From assembly GCF_040739495.1 (NCBI RefSeq), contig NZ_CP145263.1:868001-932000 (forward strand): a DNA stretch of 64,000 bases, written 5' to 3'. Under the pieces are notes generated by a model. That model made no database searches. It was not told the DNA's origin and saw only the letters and a program-made list of their open reading frames with translations. Below, piece by piece: positions 7,701 to 13,887 of this stretch. Source of the stretch: Staphylococcus capitis subsp. capitis. GTDB taxonomy: Bacteria; Bacillota; Bacilli; Staphylococcales; Staphylococcaceae. Position numbers and translations under genes: made by a program. Every line of letters begins with the position of its first letter. The first letter of the stretch is position 1.

Positions 7701-9732
7701 ACCGAAAGATGAATCAACAAAGTTAGTGATCAATTATACAAATCCAGAAGGTCAAACTGATTCAATCATCGCAAGCAAAAATGGGGAGACATGGTCGTTA
7801 AACAAAGGAGTGCCTTACATTCAATTAAATGAAACTACTGGAAAAGTAACCATCGGCTATCAGGCAGTACAATCAGCAAGCGAAGTTGAAGCAACAGAAA
7901 CAAAAGGTAACAGTGACGCAAGCGCAAAAAGTAAAGTGACTATACCACGAAAAGGGGCAACACCGGATACTCCGACTATCGAAGCAAGTGAGGAGCAAGT
8001 TAATGTCGAAGTTACTCCAAAAGATGAAGCAACGAAATTAGTGATTAATTATACAAATCCAGAAGGTCAATCTGATTCAATTATCGCAAGCAAAAATGGG
8101 GAGATATGGTCATTAAACAAAGAAGTGCCAAACATTCAATTAAATGAAACTACTGGAAAAGTCAAAATCGGCTATCAAGCAGTGCTAGCAGGGAGTGAAA
8201 TTTCAGCTACTGAGACAAAAGGCAACAGTGATGCCAGTATGGAAAGTAAAGTAAACATGCCAATAAAAGTACCAACGCCAGACGCACCGATTATTGAGAA
8301 GTACGTAAGTGATGCAAGCGTAGGTATATCACCTAAGGGTGAAGTAACACAATTGATCATAAAATATATCACTCCAGAAGGCAAAGTTGATTCAATAATC
8401 GCAAGTAAAAATGAAGAGACATGGTCATTAAACAAAGAAGTGCCACATATTCAATTAGATAAAGCTACCGGAAAAGTAATAATTGGTTATCAAGTAGTAC
8501 AAGCTGGTAGTGAAGTAATAGCGATAGCAACACAAGGTAATAGTGATGCAAGTACAGAAAGCAATGTGAATATGCCAATAAAAGAAGTTACACCGAATGC
8601 ACCAGCTGTCGAAGCAAGTGAATCGCACGTCTATGTCGAAGTAACACCAAAAGATGAATCAACGAAATTAGTTATCAATTATACAAATCCAGAAGGTCAA
8701 ACTGATTCAATTATCGCAAGCAAAAATGGGGAGACATGGTCATTAAATAAAGAGGTGCCACATATTCAATTAGATAAAGCTACTGGAAAAGTCAAAATCG
8801 GCTATCAAGCTGTACAAGCAGAAAGTGAAATAGTAGCGACTGAGACAAAAGGTAATAGTGACACAAGCACAAAAAGCAAAATAATTATGCCACGCAAAGA
8901 AGCAACGCCAGATGCGCCTATTGTCGAGAAAGATGAAAGAGATGTAAATGTGAGCATAGTACCAAGCGGCTTATCTACAAAATTGGAAATAAATTATTTA
9001 AATCCAAAAGGGCAATCTGAAAAAATCCTCGTAAATAAAAATGGTCATATATGGAGCTTAAGTAAAGAGATAACGGGCATCACTTTAGAACCGACTACTG
9101 GTAAGGTAACTATAGATTATCAAGTTGTTTATCCTGAAAGTAAAATTACTGCGAGTGGACTTAAGGGTAATAGTGATTATAGTAAATTAAATAGTGTGAT
9201 TATGCCACGTAAAGAAAAAGCACCTGAACCTCCAATTGTAACTATAAATGAAGAAGAAGCGACAGTTATTATAAAGCCTAAAACTGAAGCAACTAAAGTT
9301 AAAATTAATTTTAAAAATAAAAAAGGTAAAATGACTTACATTAATATTTATAAAAATGGTTCAGAATGGTCTACAGATCAAGTTATAAAAGGTATTATTT
9401 TAAATTCTCACACAGGGGAAATTAAAATAACTAATCTAGCAATTGAAGAACGTAGTGAAATAGTTGCCAGAGAATATAAAGGCAATAGTGATGCAAGTGT
9501 AGCAATCATTATTAAAGTGCCTTCAAAAGTTACAAATAGAGAAGTTTATAAAATTAAAACATCTAAAGTGAAATTGAATGATGGAAGTAATGAAATTAAG
9601 CATATCGAAAAGGACAAACTCAAAGAATTACCGCATACGGGAGAAAATAATCAAACAAATAAAACATTATTATCTAGTATTCTTATTCTTGGTTTGATGT
9701 TATTACGTAAATCACGTAAAAAAGAGATTTAA
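4786..9732 (+). CDS. 3' part of broken adhesin: Ig-like repeats and LPHTG anchor
   Basis: The first possible start in this frame after the stop is TTG 4786, which has no ribosome binding site, so this part is probably not translated by itself. It encodes the repeat array and then a C-terminal sorting signal: LPHTG, a hydrophobic stretch (LLSSILILGLMLL) and a basic tail RKSRKKEI. Each repeat has the pattern of bacterial Ig-like (Big_6-like) domains: PEAP near the start, NG-x-W-S-L in the middle and ETKGNSD-S near the end. Without the N-terminal signal peptide it could not reach the sortase even if it were made. Confidence 0.75.
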   Translation: MKNSLKYSAPNKPIIEINHVIPNLTITPANKADKLNITYQNTSNESTSIIANKINDNWSLNSNVDGITIEPQSGLVTINYQVVYPESVVVANDTTVNSDTSEESRENMPRKEATPEAPDIEANEEHVNVEVTPKGEASKVEIIYINPENEPASINAIKNGETWTLDKQVSHINIDGHTGKVTVGYQAVQAESEIVATETKGNSDSSSESKLKMPRKEVTPEAPDVEASEEQVNVEVTPKDDSTKLIINYTDTNGQSSSIIASKNGGVWSLDKQVSHVELDDQTGKITIGYQAVQAESEVATTETKGNSDSSSESKLKMPRKEATPEAPDIKASEEHVNVEITPKGESTNLEVKYTDTNGQPSSIIASKNGGIWSLNKEVPHIELDETNGKVTIGYQAVQAESEVIATETKGNSNPSTESKVTMPRKEATPEAPDVEASEEQVNVEVTPKDDSTKLIINYTDTNGQSSSIIASKNGGVWSLDKQVPHIELDETNGKVTIGYQAVQAESEIIATETKGNSNSSTESKVTMPRKETTPEAPTIEADEEHANVEVTPKDEVTKLVINYTNQEGQTDSIIANKNDGTWSLNKKVSHVELDNQTSKITIGYQAVQAESEIVTTEIKGNSDPSIESKVNMPRKEVAPDGPTLTSDYDNVSVSISPSNKSDKMTIKYLDVNDQIATAIATKTNQNWSLNNDILGFSINSQTGKVTISHVAVQPESDIIATESGGNSDDSIAKHIIMPAKETKPEPPVVQSNINVPNVEIIPHHDVTKLDIHYTDIEGQPAIITATKVGKLWNINKNISNIELDESTGKVTIGYQTVQAASEVEATETKGNSDASAKSKVTMPRKEATPDAPTIEASEEQVNVEVTPKDESTKLVINYTNPEGQTDSIIASKNGETWSLNKEVPYIQLNETTGKVTIGYKAVRAESEVVATETKGNSDTSVENKINMPRKEVMPDSPVIEADEEHANVEVTPKDESTKLVINYTNPEGQTDSIIASKNGETWSLNKGVPYIQLNETTGKVTIGYQAVQSASEVEATETKGNSDASAKSKVTIPRKGATPDTPTIEASEEQVNVEVTPKDEATKLVINYTNPEGQSDSIIASKNGEIWSLNKEVPNIQLNETTGKVKIGYQAVLAGSEISATETKGNSDASMESKVNMPIKVPTPDAPIIEKYVSDASVGISPKGEVTQLIIKYITPEGKVDSIIASKNEETWSLNKEVPHIQLDKATGKVIIGYQVVQAGSEVIAIATQGNSDASTESNVNMPIKEVTPNAPAVEASESHVYVEVTPKDESTKLVINYTNPEGQTDSIIASKNGETWSLNKEVPHIQLDKATGKVKIGYQAVQAESEIVATETKGNSDTSTKSKIIMPRKEATPDAPIVEKDERDVNVSIVPSGLSTKLEINYLNPKGQSEKILVNKNGHIWSLSKEITGITLEPTTGKVTIDYQVVYPESKITASGLKGNSDYSKLNSVIMPRKEKAPEPPIVTINEEEATVIIKPKTEATKVKINFKNKKGKMTYINIYKNGSEWSTDQVIKGIILNSHTGEIKITNLAIEERSEIVAREYKGNSDASVAIIIKVPSKVTNREVYKIKTSKVKLNDGSNEIKHIEKDKLKELPHTGENNQTNKTLLSSILILGLMLLRKSRKKEI
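4792..9516 (+). repeat. tandem array of fifteen 315-bp Ig-like coding repeats
   Basis: Counting from the MPRK-type boundary, units begin at 4792, 5107, 5422 and so on every 315 bp up to 9202, where VPSK at 9517 marks the end. That is fifteen units of 105 codons. The checked boundaries (5107, 5422, 9202 and 9517) show no net length change. Unit 1 and units 7, 8, 14 and 15 are the most divergent. Units 3 and 5 share long stretches of nearly identical DNA, as do 9, 10, 11 and 13. This points to repeated homogenisation by recombination or strand slippage. Confidence 0.9.
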
Positions 9733-9781
9733 AAAAGAAGAGTTGCTCTAAATTATTTAAGAGAGCAACTCTTCTCTTTTT
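9731..9781. terminator. bidirectional terminator between adhesin and aminotransferase
   Basis: Perfect 13-base arms (9737-9749 and 9762-9774, GAAGAGTTGCTCT and its complement) are flanked by an A-run on the left and a T-rich tail on the right. The hairpin can therefore stop both the rightward adhesin transcript and the leftward aminotransferase transcript. Confidence 0.85.
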
Positions 9782-11069
9782 ATTTTAGATCATCAATAGC
9801 TTTAGCGATAGATTCAAAAACGTGAGGAATATCGTCTTTTTCCACGCAACTAAAGGCAATACGAATATCTGTGTTATTTAGGGCGATAATACCTATTGAA
9901 TATTTATCAATTAAATGTTTACGCAATGCTTCAGGATCAACATGATTAACTTTTAATGCCATAAAGTAACCTGAATTAAAATCATACGCTTTCCAATAAT
10001 CCACGTATTTCTTATCATAAACAACTTCTTTAGTAACTTCGTATCGATCTTTTAATGTTTGAATATTTTCTTCAATTTCTCTATCAAATTGTTTATTATT
10101 TTTCAGAACATGCTTGATAGCACTTTGAGATGGTAACGGACCACTTGAAATATTACTTCTAATTAAACCTTTAACTTTTGCTTCAAGTACATTTTTAGTT
10201 GTTTCATCTTTAGTACCAAAAGTCATAAAACCTACACGGAATCCCCAAGCAAAAAATTCTTTAGTAGCTCCATCTAAGCGTACAGGTAAAATATTATTAG
10301 AATTCACTTTTGATAAAGCTGTGAAAATAGACTGTGTATAAACATCCTCATAGAATAAACCATAGTATGCATCATCTACAACGGCGATCACTTTTGTTCC
10401 TTTATTAGCAAGTGCTTCAATAGCTGCAACAATAGTTTTAACTTCTTCAGCTTTAGGTGTGTAACCAGTTGGATTATTAGGATAATTTAGAATCATGATT
10501 ACTTTATCTTTATTAAAGTTTTCTAAAGTTTCCACTAGTGAATCAGTAGTGTAATGGCCTTCTTCATTGAAAATAGGATACGTTTCAATGTTGGCTTGGT
10601 GGCGTGTGTTGAACACAAGTTTATAGTTGCCCCAGTTGTGTGTTGGTAATAAAATAGTATCATTTGCATCTACGAATAAGTCTGCAACTAATGATAATCC
10701 ATGAGTTAGAGCATTTGTCACGATTGGTCGACTTATCACTTCTTTTGATAAATCAGGATTTTCATTTAGCATTTTAATTTGCCATAAATCACGTAAGTCT
10801 TCGATACCTTGGGGAGGGGCATATGGGAAAATTTCATCTGGAGTTAAATCATTAAACATATTATTTAATGAACCAGCATACATTTTACCTTTATCATTTG
10901 TTGCCATACCAATAGTGGCGTTATATTTTGTGCTTTTGGCATCCGCTGATTGAGATAAAATACCTTTAGGGTAGAATATTTCTTTACCTAAGTTAGATAA
11001 CATTTCATATACTTTTGGATGGGCTTGTTGTAATTCATTATTTAAATTTTCGGCTAAAGGGCTTGTCAT
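9780..11069 (-). CDS. class I/II PLP-dependent aminotransferase
   Basis: This 429-residue cytoplasmic fold-type I aminotransferase is predicted to transfer amino groups between an amino acid, possibly aromatic, and a 2-oxo acid. Seen in the sequence are the NPTGY motif (in ILNYPNNPTGY, about residue 200), the VVDDAYYGL Asp-Tyr pair that contacts the cofactor, the probable Schiff-base lysine in DGATKEFF, and the arginine-bearing GFRVGFM. The ATG has an AGAGAGG ribosome binding site. It is transcribed alone and converges on the adhesin gene. The substrate cannot be told from sequence. Confidence 0.85.
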   Translation of the reverse strand: MTSPLAENLNNELQQAHPKVYEMLSNLGKEIFYPKGILSQSADAKSTKYNATIGMATNDKGKMYAGSLNNMFNDLTPDEIFPYAPPQGIEDLRDLWQIKMLNENPDLSKEVISRPIVTNALTHGLSLVADLFVDANDTILLPTHNWGNYKLVFNTRHQANIETYPIFNEEGHYTTDSLVETLENFNKDKVIMILNYPNNPTGYTPKAEEVKTIVAAIEALANKGTKVIAVVDDAYYGLFYEDVYTQSIFTALSKVNSNNILPVRLDGATKEFFAWGFRVGFMTFGTKDETTKNVLEAKVKGLIRSNISSGPLPSQSAIKHVLKNNKQFDREIEENIQTLKDRYEVTKEVVYDKKYVDYWKAYDFNSGYFMALKVNHVDPEALRKHLIDKYSIGIIALNNTDIRIAFSCVEKDDIPHVFESIAKAIDDLK

Positions 11070-11167
11070 TTTCTAACCTCTCTTCAATAAAGTGTATATA
11101 TATATATTATCTTTAATTTGATTAAAGATAAAGTATTGATGATTTGGATTGAGTAAAAATTTTATAC

Positions 11168-11205
11168 TTAACAGAGAACATATGTTCTGTAATTTGTGTT
11201 AGAAT
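11168..11205 (+). promoter_or_regulatory. promoter region of the type I toxin with LexA-type SOS box
   Basis: A perfect 14-base palindrome AGAACATATGTTCT lies at 11175-11188. Its core GAACATATGTTC equals the Gram-positive LexA/DinR box core (CGAAC-N4-GTTCG family). Promoter elements surround it. TTAACA (11168-11173) could be a -35 element with TAATTT (11190-11195) as -10, or an extended -10 TGTTAGAAT (TAGAAT at 11200-11205) could be used. Either way LexA bound here would block RNA polymerase. The box is seen; LexA control is inferred. Confidence 0.6.
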
Positions 11206-11213
11206 ATGTTTAG

Positions 11214-11231
11214 GTCATCAAATTATATGAC
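11214..11231 (+). repeat. 5' leader stem-loop of toxin mRNA
   Basis: GTCAT (11214-11218) pairs with ATGAC (11227-11231) in the predicted leader of the toxin mRNA. In the par locus of plasmid pAD1 a 5' stem-loop delays toxin translation. A similar role here is inferred. Confidence 0.4.
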
Positions 11232-11250
11232 ACTAATCAATTTTGGGAGG

Positions 11251-11275
11251 TGTAGTATAATGACGTGGTGGCAAG
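11251..11275 (+). repeat. direct repeat DRa over toxin start codon
   Basis: TGTAGTATAAT followed by CGTGG and CAAG spans the toxin start codon just after the Shine-Dalgarno. Nearly the same sequence recurs at 11406-11429 inside the antisense RNA. This matches the DRa/DRb arrangement of Fst/par loci, where the two repeats let the antisense RNA cover the toxin start site. Confidence 0.7.
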
Positions 11276-11355
11276 ATGGTTTAATTACATTGATTACAGG
11301 TGGCGTACTTGTTGTCTTTAGAATTTGGTTAGAAATTAAATGGAAAGACAAGTAG
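11260..11355 (+). CDS. small Fst-like type I toxin peptide (31 aa)
   Basis: A strong ribosome binding site (GGGAGG at 11245-11250) precedes ATG 11260. The peptide begins MTWWQDGLITLITGGVLVVF and ends RIWLEIKWKDK. It has a short polar N-terminus, one membrane segment containing a GG, then a WL motif and a charged tail. This is the layout of Fst-family membrane toxins, which depolarise or disturb the cell membrane from inside. Supporting context is a convergent promoter, a bidirectional hairpin downstream, and direct repeats at the toxin start and in the antisense RNA. The LexA-type box upstream suggests induction by DNA damage. The family call is by layout; sequence identity to known members looks modest. 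Confidence 0.7.
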   Translation: MTWWQDGLITLITGGVLVVFRIWLEIKWKDK

Positions 11356-11361
11356 ATGACC

Positions 11362-11426
11362 GAACACAAAAAACCCCAAGTCTGCTGGTACCAGACCTGG
11401 GGTTGTGTAGTATAATTCGTGGATAC
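11362..11426 (-). ncRNA. predicted antisense antitoxin RNA (par RNA II-like)
   Basis: On the minus strand a promoter at 11433-11461 would start an RNA near 11426. The RNA would end at the hairpin 11372-11404 followed by TTTTTT, giving about 60-65 nt. It contains the complement of the direct repeat at 11406-11429, so it can pair with the toxin start region as well as through the shared terminator hairpin. Size and layout match RNA II of the pAD1 par locus. Both ends are predicted from sequence. Confidence 0.65.
11372..11404. terminator. bidirectional terminator shared by toxin mRNA and antisense RNA
   Basis: Arms AACCCCAAGTCTG (11372-11384) and CAGACCTGGGGTT (11392-11404) pair with one mismatch. 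Reading leftward the hairpin is followed by six T residues, a strong terminator. Reading rightward the T-run is weak, so the toxin transcript may extend further. Confidence 0.75.
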
Positions 11427-11429
11427 AAG
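11406..11429 (+). repeat. direct repeat DRb inside antisense RNA
   Basis: TGTAGTATAAT, CGTGG and CAAG recur here in the same order and nearly the same spacing as at 11251-11275. The antisense RNA therefore carries the complement of the toxin ribosome-binding and start region. Confidence 0.7.
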
Positions 11430-11432
11430 TTT

Positions 11433-11461
11433 ATTGTAACATTGTACTAAATTGACCGCAA
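11433..11461 (-). promoter_or_regulatory. sigma-A promoter of the antisense RNA
   Basis: On the minus strand TTGCGG (complement of 11456-11461) and TACAAT (complement of 11433-11438) are separated by exactly 17 bases. It has no LexA-type box, so the antisense RNA would be made constitutively. Confidence 0.65.
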
Positions 11462-11587
11462 TCAATATTTAATCGTGATAACTCAAAATTTTTATATCGT
11501 GTTTTATCTAATTGAAAGATTAAAACTAATTACTATTTTTATGCATAGTGTTATTTGATATACTTTTAATGTGTTGAGGTGAATAAT

Positions 11588-11758
11588 ATGAAGCACTTAA
11601 CTAAAATATTTGTTGGATTAGCGATTGTACTATTTGTAGTAGGTTATTATCTTCAAGCTACAGGTCATGAATCGCAAGGGATTAAATTGCTACTTGCTGC
11701 AATAATGTTTATGATTTGTGCTTTTATCGATAGAAGTAATAAACGGAGAAAAAAATAG
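11588..11758 (+). CDS. small two-segment membrane protein (56 aa)
   Basis: ATG 11588 is preceded by TGAGGTG at good spacing. The protein starts MKHLTKIF, has two hydrophobic segments (about residues 7-22 and 34-47) joined by a short polar loop (QATGHESQG), and ends in a very basic tail, NKRRKK. A basic tail on the inside is typical of small staphylococcal membrane proteins of unknown function. It has its own terminator and lies just upstream of pmtR on the same strand, but the terminator separates them. No function can be given. Confidence 0.65.
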   Translation: MKHLTKIFVGLAIVLFVVGYYLQATGHESQGIKLLLAAIMFMICAFIDRSNKRRKK

Positions 11759-11771
11759 TGTACTTTATTTA

Positions 11772-11809
11772 AGACTTAAGAGAAGTGTATTGCTCTCTTA
11801 AGTCTTTTT
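11772..11809 (+). terminator. rho-independent terminator after 56-aa membrane protein
   Basis: Perfect 11-base arms AGACTTAAGAG (11772-11782) and CTCTTAAGTCT (11795-11805) are followed by TTTTT. Confidence 0.85.
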
Positions 11810-11865
11810 GTATATATTGTTTATACTCAATATTCTGTTCTCATATAAGATTTTCAACAGAATTT

Positions 11866-11917
11866 AGTATATATACTTTACAAATCTGTATATATTGTAT
11901 ATATTATGTATATACAG
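11866..11917 (+). promoter_or_regulatory. probable PmtR operator and pmt promoter region
   Basis: Two inverted repeats lie just upstream of pmtR. One is the perfect palindrome AGTATATATACT at 11866-11877. The other is an arm pair, CTGTATATA (11886-11894) and TATATACAG (11909-11917), ending 18 bases before the pmtR start. GntR-family repressors of the YtrA type bind such inverted repeats, and S. aureus PmtR represses its own operon until phenol-soluble modulins bind it. Operator function is inferred from position and symmetry. Confidence 0.6.
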
Positions 11918-11935
11918 AAGAAAAGGGGGACATCG

Positions 11936-12313
11936 ATGAAATTAATTTTGAAAAACAACAGTGAATATCCCATTTATGAACAAATTAAGCAACAAATTAA
12001 AGAAAATATTTTAAAAGGTTATGTTGCTCCTGGCGAACACCTTCCATCAATGCGTGAGTTAGCTAAAGATTTACAAGTGAGTTTAATTACTACAAAACGA
12101 GCTTATGAAGATTTAGAAAAGGATGGATTTGTGACTACGATAAGAGGTAAAGGTACCTTTGTGAAGGAACAAGATAACTCAATTCTTAAAGAGAAACAGT
12201 TCTTTGTTATTGAAAATTTGGCTAAAACAATGTCGAAAGAAGCAAAAACAATTGGGATGCCTTTAGAAGAATTGACTGAAATATTGTCTTTAATTTATGA
12301 GGAGGAAGACTGA
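11936..12313 (+). CDS. pmtR: GntR-family repressor of the pmt operon
   Basis: This 125-residue YtrA-type GntR regulator has a winged helix at its N-terminus. PIYEQIKQQIKENILKG leads into PGEHLPSMRELAKDLQVS, the helix-turn-helix, and TIRGKGTFVKEQ forms the wing. A short C-terminal helical tail serves for dimerisation. In S. aureus PmtR represses the Pmt exporter and is released by phenol-soluble modulins. GGGGGA five bases before ATG 11936 sets the start; the ATG at 11906 lies inside the operator. The stop codon overlaps the pmtA start (TGATG), so translation is coupled. Confidence 0.9.
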   Translation: MKLILKNNSEYPIYEQIKQQIKENILKGYVAPGEHLPSMRELAKDLQVSLITTKRAYEDLEKDGFVTTIRGKGTFVKEQDNSILKEKQFFVIENLAKTMSKEAKTIGMPLEELTEILSLIYEEED

Positions 12314-13212
12314 TGAATGCGATTGAGCTTAAGAATGTAAGTTATCAGACAAAAGATTTTCAGTTGAAAGATATCTCCTTTAAAGTTCCTAAAGGCTTTG
12401 TTACTGGTTTTATAGGTGGGAATGGTGCTGGTAAAACTACAGTTATACGTTTAATTATGGATTTAATTCAATCTAAAAATGGTCAAATTTCTGTATTTAA
12501 TGAACAAATGAAGGATAGTGCTGTAGAAATAAAAAATAAAATAGGTTTTGTTTATTCTGAAACTTATTTTAATGATAAATGGTCAATTAAAAAGTTAGAG
12601 AATATCGTCGCCCCGTTTTATAACAATTGGGATCATAAAATATTTATGAATTATCTTCAATTTTTTCAATTGCCATATAAGAAGAAAATTAAAACTTTCT
12701 CAACAGGTATGAAAATGAAATTATCATTAGCTATAGCATTTAGTCATCATGCTGAGTTATTCATCCTAGATGAACCAACATCTGGACTAGATCCTTTAGT
12801 TAGAAATGAACTACTTGAGATTATTCAACAAGAATTAATTGATGAAGACAAAACTGTTTTCATATCTACACATATCATATCTGACTTAGAAAAAATTGCG
12901 GACTATATAGTTTATTTACGTGACGGGCAAATTATTTTTAATGAATCACGTGACGCATTATCTGAAAAATATAAAGTTATTAGCGGTTCCAATGAAGATT
13001 TAGATATAGAGTTGGAGGAATTGTTAATTTACAAAGAAGTTAGAAAAACAGGCTACATAGGCCTAACTGAGCACTACCAAACATTTAAAGAATTATTTGG
13101 GAATAAGGTAGAAATTAAAAATCCATCAATCGAAGAACTAATGATTTATTTAGAAAAGAATAAAAATCAACTGGATTTCAAATATCATCAACGAAATGAG
13201 AAACTTATATGA
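12313..13212 (+). CDS. pmtA: phenol-soluble modulin exporter ATPase PmtA
   Basis: This is a 299-residue ABC ATPase that powers export of phenol-soluble modulins and gives producer immunity, together with PmtB. Seen are Walker A GGNGAGKTT (about residues 35-43), a signature loop in the form FSTGMKMKLSLA, Walker B LFILDEPTSGLD and the H-loop ISTHI. The C-terminal 70 residues are an extra accessory region common in YtrB-like ATPases. The start overlaps the pmtR stop, and the end overlaps the pmtB start (ATGA). Confidence 0.9.
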   Translation: MNAIELKNVSYQTKDFQLKDISFKVPKGFVTGFIGGNGAGKTTVIRLIMDLIQSKNGQISVFNEQMKDSAVEIKNKIGFVYSETYFNDKWSIKKLENIVAPFYNNWDHKIFMNYLQFFQLPYKKKIKTFSTGMKMKLSLAIAFSHHAELFILDEPTSGLDPLVRNELLEIIQQELIDEDKTVFISTHIISDLEKIADYIVYLRDGQIIFNESRDALSEKYKVISGSNEDLDIELEELLIYKEVRKTGYIGLTEHYQTFKELFGNKVEIKNPSIEELMIYLEKNKNQLDFKYHQRNEKLI

Positions 13213-13868
13213 AACAATTATTAATTAGAAATCTTATACTTCGACAATGGACACTTTTGATTTATGGTTTATTACTCATTTTCTTTCCATTTTATCATTT
13301 AATAGACAAACAACATTTACCTTATCTTGTGATTTCAGGACCTATGGGTATTATATTAACAATCATATGTTTAGTTGATGCCGGACATCTGTTTAGAATC
13401 AATCGCAGATTAGGTGGATCACAGTCATACTTATTCTTTGGTAGTCTGCCTGTTTCAAGGAAAGATTTATTAAATGCAAATTACATCAGTTGCATAGTTT
13501 TAACAATTATAGGTGCAATAATCATAAGTCTATATGGCTATGAAACAAGTTCAATAAAGACAGATTCCATAACTTTTTCAACAACTTATTCTTTTATTAT
13601 AGCGAACTTCTTTTCAATTCCTATCGCTTTCAATAAAAGTACGGAACAGAAAAATAAAGATGTGCCTTATTTAGCATATGTTTTTGGAGTTATCATAGTA
13701 TTACCATTTTTCTTATCTGCTTTATTTATCTTGATTAACTTCTTAGTTCATAAAGATAGTCATATTCCGGTTGTTTATTCATACTTTTTAAATTACGGTT
13801 TATTGATTATTAGCATGATTAGTTTAATTGTGAATTATATGATTCAAATTAGAAAGATAAAAAATTAA
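13209..13868 (+). CDS. pmtB: phenol-soluble modulin exporter permease PmtB
   Basis: This 219-residue ABC-2 type permease has about six hydrophobic membrane segments. They run from LTLIYGLLLIFFPF near residue 20 to the last one near YGLLIISMISLIVNYMI. It is predicted to pair with PmtA in the cytoplasmic membrane. Translation is coupled to pmtA by a four-base overlap. Permeases of this family are poorly conserved, so the assignment rests on size, topology and its place as second pair member in the pmtRABCD order. Confidence 0.85.
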   Translation: MKQLLIRNLILRQWTLLIYGLLLIFFPFYHLIDKQHLPYLVISGPMGIILTIICLVDAGHLFRINRRLGGSQSYLFFGSLPVSRKDLLNANYISCIVLTIIGAIIISLYGYETSSIKTDSITFSTTYSFIIANFFSIPIAFNKSTEQKNKDVPYLAYVFGVIIVLPFFLSALFILINFLVHKDSHIPVVYSYFLNYGLLIISMISLIVNYMIQIRKIKN

Positions 13869-13887
13869 CCACTTAAGGGGGTCTATC

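Larger units (their letters stand above)
2884..9732 (+). pseudogene. giant YSIRK...LPHTG adhesin gene interrupted by one in-frame TAG
   Basis: The frame from ATG 2884 to TAA 9730-9732 is open for 2282 codons except for a single TAG at 4630-4632 (codon 583). The frame is unchanged before and after it. Translation across the stop continues one FIVAR-like helical module (NKTDLQSKVNEVDNYLHD, stop, NEADFTADSWRALQDKLTE). The parts form one logical protein: signal peptide, N-terminal SasC/FmtB-like domain, FIVAR, fifteen Ig-like repeats and an LPHTG sorting signal. A CAG-to-TAG change is the simplest origin, though AAG or GAG are possible. Either the gene is a recent nonsense mutant, or the stop is read through or is a sequencing error. 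No decay such as frameshifts is seen elsewhere, so the change must be young. Confidence 0.85.

Noticed and set aside
5652..8435. Long open frames on the minus strand across the adhesin repeats
   Set aside because: They repeat with the 315-bp period and have no ribosome binding sites; they are shadows of the repeat codons.
4792..9516. CRISPR array suggested by a regular repeat period
   Set aside because: The repeats are long, coding, tandem without spacers, and no cas genes are present.
11223..11465. 80-codon minus-strand frame across the toxin locus
   Set aside because: It spans the toxin, the hairpin and the antisense RNA, has no ribosome binding site and is better explained by the antisense RNA.
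11500..11590. Second toxin-antitoxin pair around the 56-residue membrane protein
   Set aside because: No direct repeats or convergent antisense promoter were found; it has an ordinary terminator.
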